DNA from: Dyella sp. EPa41
GTDB lineage: Bacteria > Pseudomonadota > Gammaproteobacteria > Xanthomonadales > Rhodanobacteraceae
NCBI RefSeq assembly: GCF_016586165.1
Contig: NZ_BCPR01000016.1
Location: 1-64,000 of the forward strand
Direction: 5' to 3'
DNA: 64,000 nt
Part shown: positions 56,687-64,000 of the stretch, in pieces
Numbering within the stretch: position 1 is the first letter of the stretch
Layout: the number at the start of each line of letters is the position of its first letter
The notes under the pieces: generated by a model
Told to the model about the DNA's origin: nothing
Seen by the model: the letters and a program-made list of their open reading frames with translations, nothing else
The model's database searches: none
Program-made: the position numbers and the translations under genes

Positions 56687-57288
56687 GTTGGCGCACCTAT
56701 ATACGCGACCGCGGACTCGTGGTCGCGATCGCCCTGGTCGCCGCCGCGACCGGCGCGACCCAGATGCTGTACTGGTGGCTCGCCCCGGCACCGAGGGTGA
56801 GCGACTTCGTCGGCCCGCCGCGCTCGGGCTATACGCTCACCAACTTCCGCCTGTGGTCCTACGACGTCGACGGCCAACCCAGCTTCAACATGGTCGCACC
56901 GCACCTGGAGCGCCGCGAGAACGACGAATCGCTGTACATCAACACGCCCAAGTTCGAGCTGCCCTCCAACCAGGACGGCGTGCCGCCCTGGCTGGGCGAC
57001 TCGCTGTATGCGTGGGTGGACAAGAGCGGCACCCTGCTCAAGCTGCAGGGACCGGTCTACATGCACCGGCTCGCCTTCCAGGACACCCCGGCCGCCGAGA
57101 TCCATACCTCCGACGTCACCGCGTGGCCGAAGGAGAACCGCATGGAAACGGCCGCCGCGGCACACATGGTGCAGGGCGACAGTACAATGAGCGGAGTTGG
57201 CATGCGCGCCAACCTCAACACCAATCACATGGAGCTGCTCGATGAAAGCCACGGCTCGTTCCCGCCGCGCAAAAAGAAGTCGTCTTAA
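56683..57288 (+). CDS. lptC: LPS transport protein LptC
   Basis: LptC is the bitopic inner-membrane protein that passes LPS from LptBFG to LptA. The 201-residue product has one N-terminal membrane helix (VVAIALVAAATGATQMLYWW, about 13-32) and a beta-jellyroll periplasmic domain. It starts with GTG within the kdsC stop (GTGA), which gives MSWRTYIRDRG. It ends 47 bases inside lptA, an unusually deep overlap. Confidence 0.93.
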   Translation: MSWRTYIRDRGLVVAIALVAAATGATQMLYWWLAPAPRVSDFVGPPRSGYTLTNFRLWSYDVDGQPSFNMVAPHLERRENDESLYINTPKFELPSNQDGVPPWLGDSLYAWVDKSGTLLKLQGPVYMHRLAFQDTPAAEIHTSDVTAWPKENRMETAAAAHMVQGDSTMSGVGMRANLNTNHMELLDESHGSFPPRKKKSS

Positions 57289-57811
57289 GCTTTCCCTCGG
57301 CCTGCTCTGCCTTGGTGTCCTTGCCCTGCAACCGGCGCTTGCCAAGCAGGACGATCGCAACCAGCCGATGAATTTCCAGGCGAAGACCACCGACGCGTAC
57401 AACGCGCCGAACACCATCAGCACGCTGAAGGGCAACGTGATCCTTACGCAGGGCACGCTGAAGGTGACCGGCGACGTGGCCAAGGTGCACCTGGATGGCG
57501 ACACGCAGATCGCCCGCGTGGTCGTCACCGGCAATCCGGCGCATATCCAGCAGCTCGACGACAACAACAACCTGATGCAGGGCGACGCCGCGACGCTCGA
57601 CTACGACAACATCAACGGCATCGCCGTGCTGATCGGCAACGCATCGGTGACGCAGCAGGGTCGCGGCGAGTTCCACGGCGACAAGCTCACCTACAACACG
57701 AACACCAGCCTGATCACCGGCGAAGCCGGTGGCGAAGGCGTGGTGCACGGCACCTTCCTGCCCAAGCAGAAACCTGCCACGCCGGCGCCCAAGCCGGCCG
57801 AGGGCCACTGA
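57242..57811 (+). CDS. lptA: LPS transport periplasmic protein LptA
   Basis: LptA polymers bridge the periplasm for LPS. The 189-residue product has a basic n-region with a hydrophobic signal (LSLGLLCLGVLALQPALA) and an OstA-like domain (about 43-165; GNVILTQGTLKVTGDVAKVH). The C-terminal tail is Lys/Pro-rich. The ATG lies inside lptC by 47 bases. It precedes lptB by three bases. Confidence 0.95.
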   Translation: MKATARSRRAKRSRLKLSLGLLCLGVLALQPALAKQDDRNQPMNFQAKTTDAYNAPNTISTLKGNVILTQGTLKVTGDVAKVHLDGDTQIARVVVTGNPAHIQQLDDNNNLMQGDAATLDYDNINGIAVLIGNASVTQQGRGEFHGDKLTYNTNTSLITGEAGGEGVVHGTFLPKQKPATPAPKPAEGH

Positions 57812-57814
57812 TCG

Positions 57815-58534
57815 ATGCTGTCCGCCGAAGGTCTGCAGAAAAGTTTCAAATCGCGCCAGGTGGTGCGTGACTTCGCCTTCTCCATCCGGGAGGGCGAAGT
57901 GGTCGGCCTGCTCGGCCCCAACGGCGCGGGCAAGACCACCTGCTTCTACATGGTGGTGGGCCTGATCGAAGCGGACGCCGGCGTCATCAAGCTCGACAAG
58001 CAGGACATCACCGGTCTGCCGATGCACCAGCGCGCCAAGCTCGGCATCGGCTACCTGCCGCAGGAAGCCTCGGTGTTCCGCCGCCTGAGCGTGGCCGACA
58101 ACATCATGGCCGTGCTGGAACTGCGCGAAGGCTGGGACGAAAAGCGTCGCACCAACGAGCTGGAAAGCCTGCTGGACGAGCTGAAGATCGCGCACATCGC
58201 CGACCAGAAGGGCATCAGCCTTTCCGGCGGCGAGCGTCGCCGCGTGGAAATCGCCCGCGCCCTGGCCGCGCACCCGCGCTACATGCTGCTGGACGAACCG
58301 TTCGCCGGCGTCGACCCCATTTCGGTGGGCGAGATCCAGCGCATCGTGCGGCACCTCAAGGAGCGCGGCATCGGCGTGCTCATCACCGACCACAACGTGC
58401 GAGAGACGCTGGGCATCTGCGACCGCGCCTACATCCTCAACGACGGCGAGGTGCTGTCCCGCGGAACGCCGGCCCACATCCTGGCCGACGAAAAGGTCCG
58501 GGAAGTGTATCTGGGTCGCGAATTCCGCCTCTGA
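57815..58534 (+). CDS. lptB: LPS export ABC ATPase LptB
   Basis: LptB powers extraction of LPS from the inner membrane. The 239-residue product has Walker [10 protein letters not shown] (34-42), the Q-loop [14 protein letters not shown], the ABC signature [15 protein letters not shown], Walker [14 protein letters not shown] and the switch His in LITDHNVRE. Length matches LptB. It is followed by rpoN, the usual order. Confidence 0.97.
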   Translation: MLSAEGLQKSFKSRQVVRDFAFSIREGEVVGLLGPNGAGKTTCFYMVVGLIEADAGVIKLDKQDITGLPMHQRAKLGIGYLPQEASVFRRLSVADNIMAVLELREGWDEKRRTNELESLLDELKIAHIADQKGISLSGGERRRVEIARALAAHPRYMLLDEPFAGVDPISVGEIQRIVRHLKERGIGVLITDHNVRETLGICDRAYILNDGEVLSRGTPAHILADEKVREVYLGREFRL

Positions 58535-58659
58535 TTTCCGCGCTGTAACGGCTGGGCTACATCGCTAAACCGGAGGTAGTACTCGATTCGGCCTTTGACC
58601 TATGGCCGACCCTCCGACCACGCGTTACGATGCCTTTGAGTTCATTCCGACCGCCAGGC

Positions 58660-60129
58660 ATGAAACCCGGACTGCAGTTTCGCCTCAACCAACAGCTCAC
58701 GCTGACCCCCCAGCTGCAGCAGGCCATCCGCCTCCTGCAGCTGTCTCAGCTGGAGCTGGAAGCGGAGCTGCGTCAGATCGCCGAAAGCAACCCGCTGCTC
58801 GAGTTTTCCGACGACAACCCGGAGAACGCGGAAAGCGACGACCACGAAGTGGTCGAGCCCCTCCCCGCCGGCACCAGCAGCACCAGCACCAGCAGCAACG
58901 ACAGCGTCGACGACAGCGAGGCGCCGGACTGGAGCGATGGCGACGGCGCGGGCGAGGATCCGATCGATTTCTCGGGCGGCTCCTCCTCGTCGCGCAATGG
59001 GTCCTCCAGCGACGAGGACGGTTTCGAGCCGCAAAGCGCCGCGCCGGAAACGCTGCAGGAACACCTCCTGTGGCAGCTCAACCTCACGCACATGAGCCCG
59101 CGCGATCGCGCCATCGCGGAAGTGCTGATCGACGCGCTCAATGCGGACGGCTATCTCACCGAAAGCATGGAATCGCTGCTCGCGGCGCTGCCGGCCGACA
59201 TCAAGGCCAGCGCCGCCGAGTTGGAGCACGTGCGCCGCCTGCTGCAACGCTTCGACCCCACCGGCATCGCCAGCCTGGACCTGCGCGATTGCCTGCGCGT
59301 GCAGCTGGAGCAATTCGATCCGGACACGCCGCACCGCGATCTCGCGCTGCGTATCGTCGACAGCGAGCTGGAACTGCTGGCCCGCAACGACATCGCCCGC
59401 CTGGCGCGCAAGCTGCGCGCCAGCGAAGACGACACCGCCGCGGCCGCCGTGCTGATCCGCAGCCTCGACCCGCGCCCCGGCGCGGCGCTCGACGTGACGC
59501 CGGTGGAGTACGTGGCACCGGACGTCTATGCGCGCAAGGATGGCGGCCGCTGGCGCGTCAGCCTCAACCCGGACTGCCAGCCCCGGCTCGGCCTCAACCA
59601 GCATTACTGCGGCCTCATTGCCCAGGCCCGCGGCACCGACGCCAGCTGGATGCGCGGCCAGTTGCAGGAGGCTCGCTGGCTGATCAAGAGCCTGGAATCG
59701 CGTGCCGAGACCCTGCTCAAGGTGGCCGAGGCCATCGTGCGGCGCCAGAGCGCCTTCCTCGACTACGGCCCCGAAGCCATGCACCCGCTGGTACTGCGCG
59801 AAGTGGCCGAGGAAGTGGGCATGCACGAGTCGACCATTTCACGTGTAACTACGCGCAAGTACATCCATACGCCGCGCGGCACGTTCGAACTTAAGCACTT
59901 CTTCTCCAGCGGCGTGTCCACCGAAGACGGTGGCAGCGCGTCGGCCACCGCCATCCAGGCCATGCTGCGCAAGCTGGTCGATGCCGAGGACCCGCGCAAG
60001 CCGCTGTCCGACCAGGCGATCGCGGAGGAACTTCACCGCAAGGGCATTCAGGTTGCCCGACGCACCGTGGCCAAGTATCGCGAGGCCATGCGCATTCCCA
60101 GCTCCAGCGAGCGGCAACGCGCTGGCTGA
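58660..60129 (+). CDS. rpoN: RNA polymerase sigma-54 factor RpoN
   Basis: RpoN recognises -24/-12 promoters and needs activators such as FleQ. The 489-residue product starts at MKPGLQFRLNQQLTLTPQLQ, with a Gln-rich region I. An acidic Asp/Ser-rich region II lies at about 48-125. The core-binding domain, the HTH and the RpoN box ARRTVAKYRE (466-475) follow. The ATG at 58660 was chosen because the upstream ten codons are not conserved. This is the only rpoN in the window and so the probable sigma factor for the flagellar sites listed above. Confidence 0.97.
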   Translation: MKPGLQFRLNQQLTLTPQLQQAIRLLQLSQLELEAELRQIAESNPLLEFSDDNPENAESDDHEVVEPLPAGTSSTSTSSNDSVDDSEAPDWSDGDGAGEDPIDFSGGSSSSRNGSSSDEDGFEPQSAAPETLQEHLLWQLNLTHMSPRDRAIAEVLIDALNADGYLTESMESLLAALPADIKASAAELEHVRRLLQRFDPTGIASLDLRDCLRVQLEQFDPDTPHRDLALRIVDSELELLARNDIARLARKLRASEDDTAAAAVLIRSLDPRPGAALDVTPVEYVAPDVYARKDGGRWRVSLNPDCQPRLGLNQHYCGLIAQARGTDASWMRGQLQEARWLIKSLESRAETLLKVAEAIVRRQSAFLDYGPEAMHPLVLREVAEEVGMHESTISRVTTRKYIHTPRGTFELKHFFSSGVSTEDGGSASATAIQAMLRKLVDAEDPRKPLSDQAIAEELHRKGIQVARRTVAKYREAMRIPSSSERQRAG

Positions 60130-60419
60130 ACGGGGCTTTCCGGTCTGTGGCAAAGCGCCCCAGGAACTTGGGGCCAAAAAAGCCGTCTCCATATTTCATA
60201 GTGGCGGCGCGCGCAGGGAAACCGGCCATGTCCGAACCGTGAAGGTCTTTCTAACGCGGGCATGACGGCAAAGGCGCATAGTGACTGTCCCGACTTGGTG
60301 AGGAGGCCGGAAAAACGCATCGAACATCCCCAGGTTTTTGAAGGTGTGTCGGTCACGCGACGAGCGCCCGGCGCATCGATTCCAGTCGCTTCGGCGGCGT
60401 GTACCAGAGGAGGCGCAAC
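60130..60419. other. 290-bp rpoN-hpf gap, no gene
   Basis: No coding sequence, RNA or named repeat is seen. It holds the hpf ribosome site and probably an hpf promoter, which I cannot place with confidence. Confidence 0.4.
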
Positions 60420-60743
60420 ATGCAAGTTCAGCTCAGCGGTCAGCAGATTGAAGTCACCCCGGCACTGCGGGATCACGTGAACAACCGGCTCGACCGCCTC
60501 ACCCGCCTCGACGAACGAATTCTCAGCCTCAGCATCGTGCTTTCCGTGAACAAGCTGCAGCAGCGTGCCGAAGGCACGATGACCGTGAGCGGCTCGACCC
60601 TGCACGCCGAGGCCAATGAGAATGACATGTACGTCTCTATCGATGTCCTGTTCGACAAGCTGGTGACCCAGCTGCGTAAACACCGCGAGAAGGTCTGCGA
60701 CAAGCACCAACGCGCCTCGCGTGAAGAGCGCCTTTACGGCTGA
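60420..60743 (+). CDS. hpf: Ribosome hibernation promoting factor Hpf (short form)
   Basis: Hpf drives formation of inactive 100S ribosomes in stationary phase. The 107-residue product is the short form with the RaiA-like fold (VQLSGQQIEVTPALRDHVNN near 3-22; VSIDVLFDKLVTQLRKHREK near 72-91). An AGAGGAGG-type ribosome site precedes the ATG. It lies in the customary place after rpoN and ends with a GC hairpin. Confidence 0.94.
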   Translation: MQVQLSGQQIEVTPALRDHVNNRLDRLTRLDERILSLSIVLSVNKLQQRAEGTMTVSGSTLHAEANENDMYVSIDVLFDKLVTQLRKHREKVCDKHQRASREERLYG

Positions 60744-60751
60744 CCCTCCCT

Positions 60752-60773
60752 GGCCCGCCCCCTCCGGGCGGGC
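60752..60773 (+). terminator. GC hairpin after hpf
   Basis: A stem of GGCCCGCCC and GGGCGGGCC with loop CTCC-like bases starts eight bases after the hpf stop and is followed by TTACC. The weak T-run suggests partial termination, leaving some read-through to hprK. Confidence 0.65.
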
Positions 60774-60887
60774 CTTACCCCCCCCGATTTCCGCGATCCA
60801 AAGGCAGTTGCCGGTGCGAACTGGCACAATGCCCGTGACGCTGCCCGCAGCCATGAAGGCTCCCCATGGCAGTGCAAAGGAATTGGC

Positions 60888-61838
60888 TTGGATCGGCTGA
60901 CCGCCCGACAACTCTACGATGGTGTCCACGAGCGCATGGCGCTGCGCTGGGTTTCCGGCATGCGCGGCGAATCGCGCCTGCTCGAACAGGCGGCCACCAC
61001 CACCCGGCGCCCCTCGCTGATCGGGTATTTGAACGTCATCTACCCCAACAAGATCCAGATCATCGGCACCGAGGAGCTCAACTACCTCGACGGCCTGGAT
61101 TCGCGCCAGCGCTGGGAGGCGATCAACAAGATCGCGGCCTACCAGCCGGTGGCGATCATCGTGACCAAGGACCAGGCCATCCCGACGGACTTGCGCGAGG
61201 TAGCCGAGGAAACCAACACGCCGCTGTGGATCAGCTCCAAGCGCGGGCACGAATTGCTGACGTGGATGCAGTACCACCTCGCACGCATGCTCGCGCCGAA
61301 GATCACGCTGCACGGCGTCTTCCTGGAGGTGTTCTCGATCGGCGTGCTGATCACCGGCGAATCGGGCTCCGGCAAGAGCGAGCTCGCGCTGGAACTCATC
61401 AGCCGTGGCCACCGCCTGGTGGCCGACGACGCCACCGAGTTCACCCTGATCGCACCCGACGTCATCGACGGCACCTGCCCGGAGCTGCTGCAGGACCTGC
61501 TGGAAGTGCGCGGCCTGGGCGTGCTCAACGTGCGCGAGATGTTCGGCCATACGGCCGTGAAGCCGTCCAAATACCTGCGCCTGGTGGTGCACTTGAAGCC
61601 ACTGCGCGAAGGAGAGGATACCGACGGGCTCACCCGCCTCACCGGCGACATCGGCCATCGCGAGATCTTCGAGGTGCAGGTGCCGATGATCACCATCCCG
61701 GTGGCGCCCGGCCGCAACCTCGCGGTGCTGGTCGAGGCCGCGGTGCGCAACCACGTACTCAAGAGCAAGGGCATCGACCCGGCCCAGACCTTCATCGATC
61801 GCCAGGCGCACCAGATGCGCCGACTGCCTCCCTGGTGA
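60888..61838 (+). CDS. hprK: HPr kinase/phosphorylase HprK
   Basis: HprK phosphorylates and dephosphorylates Ser46 of HPr. The 316-residue product has an N-terminal regulatory domain and the kinase domain with Walker A GESGSGKS (157-164) and a conserved His (LHGVFLEVF, near 142). [14 protein letters not shown] is the signature segment. A TTG start is inferred, with AAAGGA eight bases before it, because no ATG lies at the family start position. hpr lies three genes downstream. Confidence 0.93.
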   Translation: MDRLTARQLYDGVHERMALRWVSGMRGESRLLEQAATTTRRPSLIGYLNVIYPNKIQIIGTEELNYLDGLDSRQRWEAINKIAAYQPVAIIVTKDQAIPTDLREVAEETNTPLWISSKRGHELLTWMQYHLARMLAPKITLHGVFLEVFSIGVLITGESGSGKSELALELISRGHRLVADDATEFTLIAPDVIDGTCPELLQDLLEVRGLGVLNVREMFGHTAVKPSKYLRLVVHLKPLREGEDTDGLTRLTGDIGHREIFEVQVPMITIPVAPGRNLAVLVEAAVRNHVLKSKGIDPAQTFIDRQAHQMRRLPPW

Positions 61839-61841
61839 CCC

Positions 61842-62738
61842 ATGAGCGAGAAGACGTCCCTCCTCCCCGCCTCACCCGACGCGACGCACCTGATCGTGCT
61901 CACCGGCATGTCCGGTGGCGGCAAGACCGTGGCGCTGCGCGCGCTGGAAGACCTCGAGTTCTACTGCGTCGACAACCTGCCGACCGTGCTGCTGCCGCAA
62001 CTGGTTGCCTCGGTGCGGCGCGACGCGGGCGAAAAGCGCCGACATGTCGCCGTGGGCGTGGACGTGCGCAACCCCAGCGAGGACCTGCGGCGCATGCCCG
62101 CCATGTTGTCCGAGCTGGCGGCGGCGGGCGTGCATGCGCACCTGATCTTCCTGGACAGCCGCGACGAAGTGCTGATCAAGCGCTATTCGGAAACCCGCCG
62201 GCGCCATCCGCTTTCCTGGCAGGGCCTGTCGCTGGCTGATGCGATCGCCGAGGAGCGTCGCCTGCTGCGCCCGCTCGCCGCGATCGCCGACAAGGTGATC
62301 GACTCCAGCGACCTCAACGTGCACCAGCTGCGCCGCCTGTTCGCCACCGGCTATGCCGACGCGACCGAAGGGCTGACCCTGATGTTCCAGTCGTTCGCCT
62401 TCCGGCGCGGACTGCCGCTCGATGCCGACTTCGTGTTCGACGCGCGCTGCCTGCCCAACCCGCACTGGGACCCGACCCTGCGCCCCCTGTCGGGCAAGGA
62501 CGTGGCCGTACGCGACTACCTCGATGGCCAGCCCCTGGTGGGCGAGTACCTGGCCGATACCACGCGCTGGCTCGACACCTGGCTTCCACGCTTCGAGGTG
62601 GATGATCGCAGCTATGTAACCATCTCCATCGGCTGCACCGGCGGGCGGCATCGTTCGGTCTACCTGGTGGAAAAGCTGGCTTCCCATTACCGCGAGCTAC
62701 GCAACGGCGTGCTCACTTTCCATCGCGAACTCGAGTGA
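61842..62738 (+). CDS. rapZ: RNase adapter / nucleotide-binding protein RapZ
   Basis: RapZ proteins bind nucleotides and, in E. coli, direct RNase E to a small RNA that governs glucosamine-6-phosphate synthase. The 298-residue product has Walker A GMSGGGKT (22-29), followed by ALRALEDLEFYCVDNLP. The C-terminal RNA-binding half contains ISIGCTGGRHRSVYLVEKLA. It starts three bases after hprK. Whether the small-RNA role applies here is unknown. Confidence 0.95.
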   Translation: MSEKTSLLPASPDATHLIVLTGMSGGGKTVALRALEDLEFYCVDNLPTVLLPQLVASVRRDAGEKRRHVAVGVDVRNPSEDLRRMPAMLSELAAAGVHAHLIFLDSRDEVLIKRYSETRRRHPLSWQGLSLADAIAEERRLLRPLAAIADKVIDSSDLNVHQLRRLFATGYADATEGLTLMFQSFAFRRGLPLDADFVFDARCLPNPHWDPTLRPLSGKDVAVRDYLDGQPLVGEYLADTTRWLDTWLPRFEVDDRSYVTISIGCTGGRHRSVYLVEKLASHYRELRNGVLTFHRELE

Positions 62739-62781
62739 CAGCCATGCGGTCCTTATCCACGAAACGGACGGGCACGTCGCC

Positions 62782-63174
62782 ATGAGCGTTGGCGTATTGC
62801 TGATGACGCACGAGGCCGTCGGCCAGGCACTGATCTCGGCCGCGCACCACGTGCTGCCCAAGCTGCCCTTGCAGGTGGAGGCGGTGGAAGTGCCGCCGCA
62901 GGCCGACCCCGACGTGATGCGCACGCTTACCGCCAGGCATGCGCGGGCGCTCGACCAGGGCGACGGCGTGCTGGTGCTGGCCGACCTGTATGGCGCCACG
63001 CCATGCAACATCGGGCTGTCATTGGGCGCGCTGGGCGTGCGGCTGCGCTGCGTGTCGGGCCTCAACCTGCCGATGCTGCTGCGCGTACTCAACTATGCTG
63101 AAAAACCGCTGGATGAGCTGGCGGAAATAGCGGCCAGTGGCGGCCGCGGGGGAATCTTCATCGACCATGCTTGA
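62782..63174 (+). CDS. PTS EIIA component, mannose/fructose type
   Basis: The 130-residue product is a stand-alone EIIA-Man domain with the phospho-acceptor His10 in LLMTHEAVGQ and the segment VLVLADLYGATPCNIGLSLG. No EIIB, EIIC or EIID gene follows, so it is probably regulatory rather than for sugar uptake. Its stop overlaps the hpr start by eight bases. Confidence 0.92.
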   Translation: MSVGVLLMTHEAVGQALISAAHHVLPKLPLQVEAVEVPPQADPDVMRTLTARHARALDQGDGVLVLADLYGATPCNIGLSLGALGVRLRCVSGLNLPMLLRVLNYAEKPLDELAEIAASGGRGGIFIDHA

Positions 63175-63436
63175 ACGAGACATTGTGGTATCCAACAAGC
63201 TGGGCCTGCACGCACGCGCGTCGGCCAAGCTGGTGCAACTGGTGCAGGGCTTCAAATCGACGGTGTGGCTGGTCAGCAAGGGGCGCGAGGTCAACGCGCA
63301 AAGCATCATGGGCGTCATGATGCTGGCGGCGGGCATCGGCACGCCGCTCACCGTCCGCGCGGACGGTCCGGACGAAGCGTCGGCCATCAACGCCGTGGTG
63401 GAGCTGTTCGATCGCAAGTTTGACGAAGGGGCCTGA
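63167..63436 (+). CDS. ptsH: Phosphocarrier protein HPr
   Basis: The 89-residue product carries both control residues: His15 (GLHARASA, phosphorylated by EI) and Ser46 (VNAQSIMGVMML, the HprK target). The start MLERDIVVSN was chosen; it lies inside the EIIA gene by eight bases. An NPr-type name (npr) is possible. EI follows after 155 bases. Confidence 0.95.
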   Translation: MLERDIVVSNKLGLHARASAKLVQLVQGFKSTVWLVSKGREVNAQSIMGVMMLAAGIGTPLTVRADGPDEASAINAVVELFDRKFDEGA

Positions 63437-63591
63437 ATGGGAGGGTGGAGCGCACGAACGTCGCATCCTGAGGTCGTATTCACGGCCCGGTTTGCCGCGT
63501 CATGCGATCTTTCCCGCGCGGGATTCGAGATGCTGGCCGGATGCCGGCATCCATCGTGGCCTGAGCGGCCATCCCACCACGGAGGGTACGC

Positions 63592-64000
63592 ATGAGACAG
63601 ATATTGGCAGGCACCACGGCCGCGAAAGGCATGGCGCTCGGCCGTGCCCGCCTGGTGCAACCGAGCCGCTATCTGGTCGACACGCGTCCGCTCAATGAGG
63701 ACGAGGTCGACGTCGAACTCGCGCGCCTGCATCGTGCATTGGAAACCGCCCGGCAGGAGCTGCGCGAACTGCGCGGCAAGCTGCACGGCGCGCTGGCGCG
63801 CGAGGTCAACGAGTTCATCGATGCGCACAGCCTGCTGCTGGATGATCCGGAACTGCTGCGTGGACTGGACGACCTCGTGCGCATCGGCCATTACCGTCCC
63901 GGCGCCGCGCTGAAGAAACAGCGCGACCGCCTCGCCGCCGTATTCGAGGCCATGGACGATCCTTACCTGCGTTCTCGCAAGGAGGACGTCGACCAGGTCA
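63592..64000 (+). CDS. ptsI: PTS enzyme I, partial (5' end only)
   Basis: The first 136 codons of enzyme I are present and run off the right edge. They include the N-terminal phosphocarrier-binding part (RQILAGTTAAKGMALGRARL) and the HPr-binding helical domain (LDDPELLRGLDDLVRIGHY). EI starts the PTS chain by taking phosphate from PEP. The GAGGGT ribosome site supports the ATG at 63592. The catalytic His lies beyond the window. Confidence 0.93.
   Translation, partial: MRQILAGTTAAKGMALGRARLVQPSRYLVDTRPLNEDEVDVELARLHRALETARQELRELRGKLHGALAREVNEFIDAHSLLLDDPELLRGLDDLVRIGHYRPGAALKKQRDRLAAVFEAMDDPYLRSRKEDVDQV

Noticed and set aside
60820-60835. TGGCAC as a sigma-54 site upstream of hprK
   Set aside because: The -12 GC element is absent at the right spacing (CCGTG instead of TTGC).
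60866-62239. ATG-start frame covering hprK
   Set aside because: It is out of frame with HprK and RapZ, and low in domain content. HprK itself is clear from its Walker loop.

Overview
The window is high-GC gammaproteobacterial chromosome, most like a motile member of the Xanthomonadales (Rhodanobacteraceae or Xanthomonadaceae, Dyella/Luteibacter-like). This rests on gene order and content: a single-flagellin fli/flg cluster with FleQ and an atypical PilZ protein, HprK in a Gram-negative background beside rpoN and rapZ, the kdsD-kdsC-lptCAB-rpoN-hpf block, and many short palindromic repeats at gene ends. Species cannot be named from the sequence alone. I see no rRNA, tRNA, CRISPR array, prophage or complete insertion sequence.

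1-25 kb, almost all on the minus strand, is flagellar. Reading with transcription, flgBCDEFGHIJKL (25079 down to 14149) builds rod, hook, P- and L-rings and hook-filament junction. Then come fliC, fliD, fliS and fliT (filament, cap and their chaperones), a PilZ-like c-di-GMP protein, the sigma-54 activator fleQ, and fliEFGHIJK (MS ring, C-ring switch, export ATPase and hook-length ruler). fliK lies at the left edge, so fliLMNOPQR and flhBA probably lie beyond it. Sequence-visible promoters give a standard hierarchy: sigma-54 sites before flgB, fliE and the chemoreceptor-flgA pair, and sigma-28 sites before fliC, cheV and flgM.

25.1-27.3 kb is a 2.2-kb gene-free tract packed with repeats. It includes a second copy of an element also found at position 1, so the two copies bracket the flagellar block, and a tandemly duplicated composite unit of about 570 bp. 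27.3-32.6 kb holds cheV (minus) divergent from a soluble chemoreceptor gene, flgA, flgM, flgN and an EAL-like/HDOD signalling protein (plus).

32.7-47 kb is mixed housekeeping: a host-attachment family protein, a 2H-phosphoesterase-like DUF1045 protein, a phasin, a PepSY protein, an HU-like protein with a basic tail, an M28 peptidase, RecQ, an alkyltransferase-like protein, a Pit phosphate transporter with its DUF47 partner, a CNNM/CorC-like membrane protein, TrmJ and SuhB. 47-64 kb holds hda, a PerM-like permease, a DUF2066 protein, purMN, a DUF3108 protein, murA, ibaG, kdsD-kdsC-lptC-lptA-lptB, rpoN, hpf, hprK, rapZ and a regulatory PTS (EIIA-Man, HPr and the start of EI). RpoN from this block would serve the sigma-54 flagellar promoters in the first half.

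The most unusual features are repeat-driven. The flgI signal-peptide region carries an in-frame array of 36-bp repeats. Two operon-internal elements (flgL-flgK and flgF-flgG) share a 95-bp hairpin core with compensatory changes. A 44-bp palindrome is present in one copy of a long repeat and absent in the other.
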